Program-made: the position numbers and the translations under genes | The notes under the pieces: generated by a model | Databases searched by the model: none | What the model saw: only the letters and a program-made list of their open reading frames with translations | What the model was told of the DNA's origin: nothing | Shown: positions 6,550 to 7,355 of the stretch, in pieces | Numbering within the stretch: position 1 is the first letter of the stretch | Layout: each line of letters begins with the position of its first letter | Assembly (NCBI GenBank): GCA_023145555.1 | Contig: JAGLDO010000097.1 | Location: 1-7,355 of the forward strand | From: Bacteroidales bacterium | GTDB lineage: Bacteria; Bacteroidota; Bacteroidia; Bacteroidales; B39-G9 | Direction: 5' to 3' | Length of the DNA stretch: 7,355 nt

Positions 6550-7355
6550 ATGGACTTTGATATAAAAAAAATTCGCGATAATTTTCCAATTCTTAGTCAT
6601 AAGGTTTATGACAAACCTCTTGTCTATTTTGATAATGCTGCTACCACTCAAAAACCGAAATGCGTTATTGACATTATTAGCGAATTTTATAAAAATTATA
6701 ATGCAAATGTTCATCGTGGCGTACATTTATTGAGTGCCAAATGCACTGAAGCAAATGAAAATGCACGAAAAATTGTTCAAAACTTCATCAATGCCAATCA
6801 CTCAAACGAAATAATTTTTACACGTGGCACTACAGATTCAATCAATTTGATTGCTTCGTCGTTCGGAGAAAGATTCATTAATAAGGATGATGAAATAATT
6901 ATTTCTGAACTCGAACATCACTCAAACATTGTACCTTGGCAATTATTATGTGAACGCAAACAAGCAAAAATCAAAGTCCTTCCATTTAACGAAAAAGGTG
7001 AATTAATTGTTGAGGAATTAGAAAACCTCATATCAAAAAAAACAAAACTAATTACATTAAATCATGTCTCAAATTCATTAGGAACAATAAATCCTGTAAA
7101 AGAAATAATTGAGATAGCTCATTCTCACAACATTCCGGTAATGATTGACGGAGCACAAGCTATTCAGCATCAAAAAGTTGATGTTAAGGAATTAGATTGT
7201 GATTTTTATGTTTTTTCGGGTCATAAAATTTATGCACCAACAGGCACAGGTGTTCTTTACGGAAAAGAAAAATGGCTCGAGCAAATGCCTCCATATCAAG
7301 GCGGTGGTGACATGATTGATATTGTTACATTTGAAAACACAACTTATAACGAACT
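6550..7355 (+). CDS. sufS: Cysteine desulfurase SufS, C-terminus cut by window edge
   Basis: SufS is a PLP-dependent group II cysteine desulfurase that converts cysteine to alanine and holds the sulfur as an enzyme persulfide, passing it to SufE or SufU and then to SufB. From the ATG at 6550 the frame is open for 268 codons to the right edge; family members have about 405. Seen in order are FDNAATTQKP (27-36), NVHRGVHLLS (53-62), RGTTDSINLIA (92-102), ELEHHSNIVPW with PLP-stacking H123, NHVSNSLGTINP (171-182), D200 and Q203 in IDGAQA, and the PLP Schiff-base lysine K226 in FSGHKIYAPTG. H123, D200, Q203 and K226 fall at the same numbers as in E. coli SufS. The catalytic persulfide cysteine (E. 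coli C364) lies beyond the window and cannot be checked. The gene is 7 bp after sufD. As the likely local sulfur source it may also serve MnmA. The SufS rather than IscS call rests on the motifs and the operon. Confidence 0.96.
   Translation, partial: MDFDIKKIRDNFPILSHKVYDKPLVYFDNAATTQKPKCVIDIISEFYKNYNANVHRGVHLLSAKCTEANENARKIVQNFINANHSNEIIFTRGTTDSINLIASSFGERFINKDDEIIISELEHHSNIVPWQLLCERKQAKIKVLPFNEKGELIVEELENLISKKTKLITLNHVSNSLGTINPVKEIIEIAHSHNIPVMIDGAQAIQHQKVDVKELDCDFYVFSGHKIYAPTGTGVLYGKEKWLEQMPPYQGGGDMIDIVTFENTTYNE

Noticed and set aside
6535..6726. Minus-strand open frame across the sufD-sufS junction
   Set aside because: It overlaps the well-supported start of sufS, and its translation shows no recognisable domain.
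1..7355. CRISPR array, tRNA or rRNA gene, insertion sequence with transposase
   Set aside because: No regularly spaced repeats, no recognisable tRNA or rRNA sequence and no transposase frame were seen on either strand.

Overview
The window is a low-GC stretch of bacterial chromosome, most likely from Bacteroidota. Three things support this: the protein sequences (a ThiL with TTDLLVEGIHF, a DUF2784-type membrane protein, and Bacteroidota-like SufB/SufD), the near absence of Shine-Dalgarno sequences in A-rich leaders, and promoter -7 elements of the TAnnTTTG type ahead of thiL and sufB. The genus cannot be told from the sequence.

Layout. On the minus strand, positions 894 to 1 carry the first 298 codons of thiL (thiamine-monophosphate kinase), cut by the window's left edge. 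Diverging from it on the plus strand is a small three-helix membrane protein (1116-1523, DUF2784-like). After a 162-bp regulatory gap comes an iron-sulfur cluster assembly (SUF) gene set in the order sufB (1686-3134), mnmA (3307-4380), sufC (4417-5166), sufD (5178-6542) and sufS (6550 to the right edge, truncated at codon 268). The spacings from mnmA onward are 36, 11 and 7 bp, which fits one transcript. The sufB-mnmA gap is larger (172 bp) and highly structured.

How the genes work together. SufS takes sulfur from cysteine. SufB, SufC and SufD form the ATP-driven SufBC2D scaffold on which the cluster is built. MnmA 2-thiolates U34 of tRNAs and also needs cysteine-derived sulfur, so its place inside the suf run suggests that SufS, or a partner outside the window, may feed both pathways. 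Its cysteine arrangement (C97-x2-C100 plus C197) is also the kind proposed to bind a [4Fe-4S] cluster.

The genes themselves are recognisable core functions, and I see no previously undescribed protein system. The items worth a second look are: mnmA inserted between sufB and sufC; a 128-bp inverted-repeat-bounded block with two internal hairpins in the sufB-mnmA gap; a near-perfect 16-bp palindrome beside the sufB promoter; and a pair of direct repeats, with a 31-bp core identical in both copies, that bracket the DUF2784 gene.
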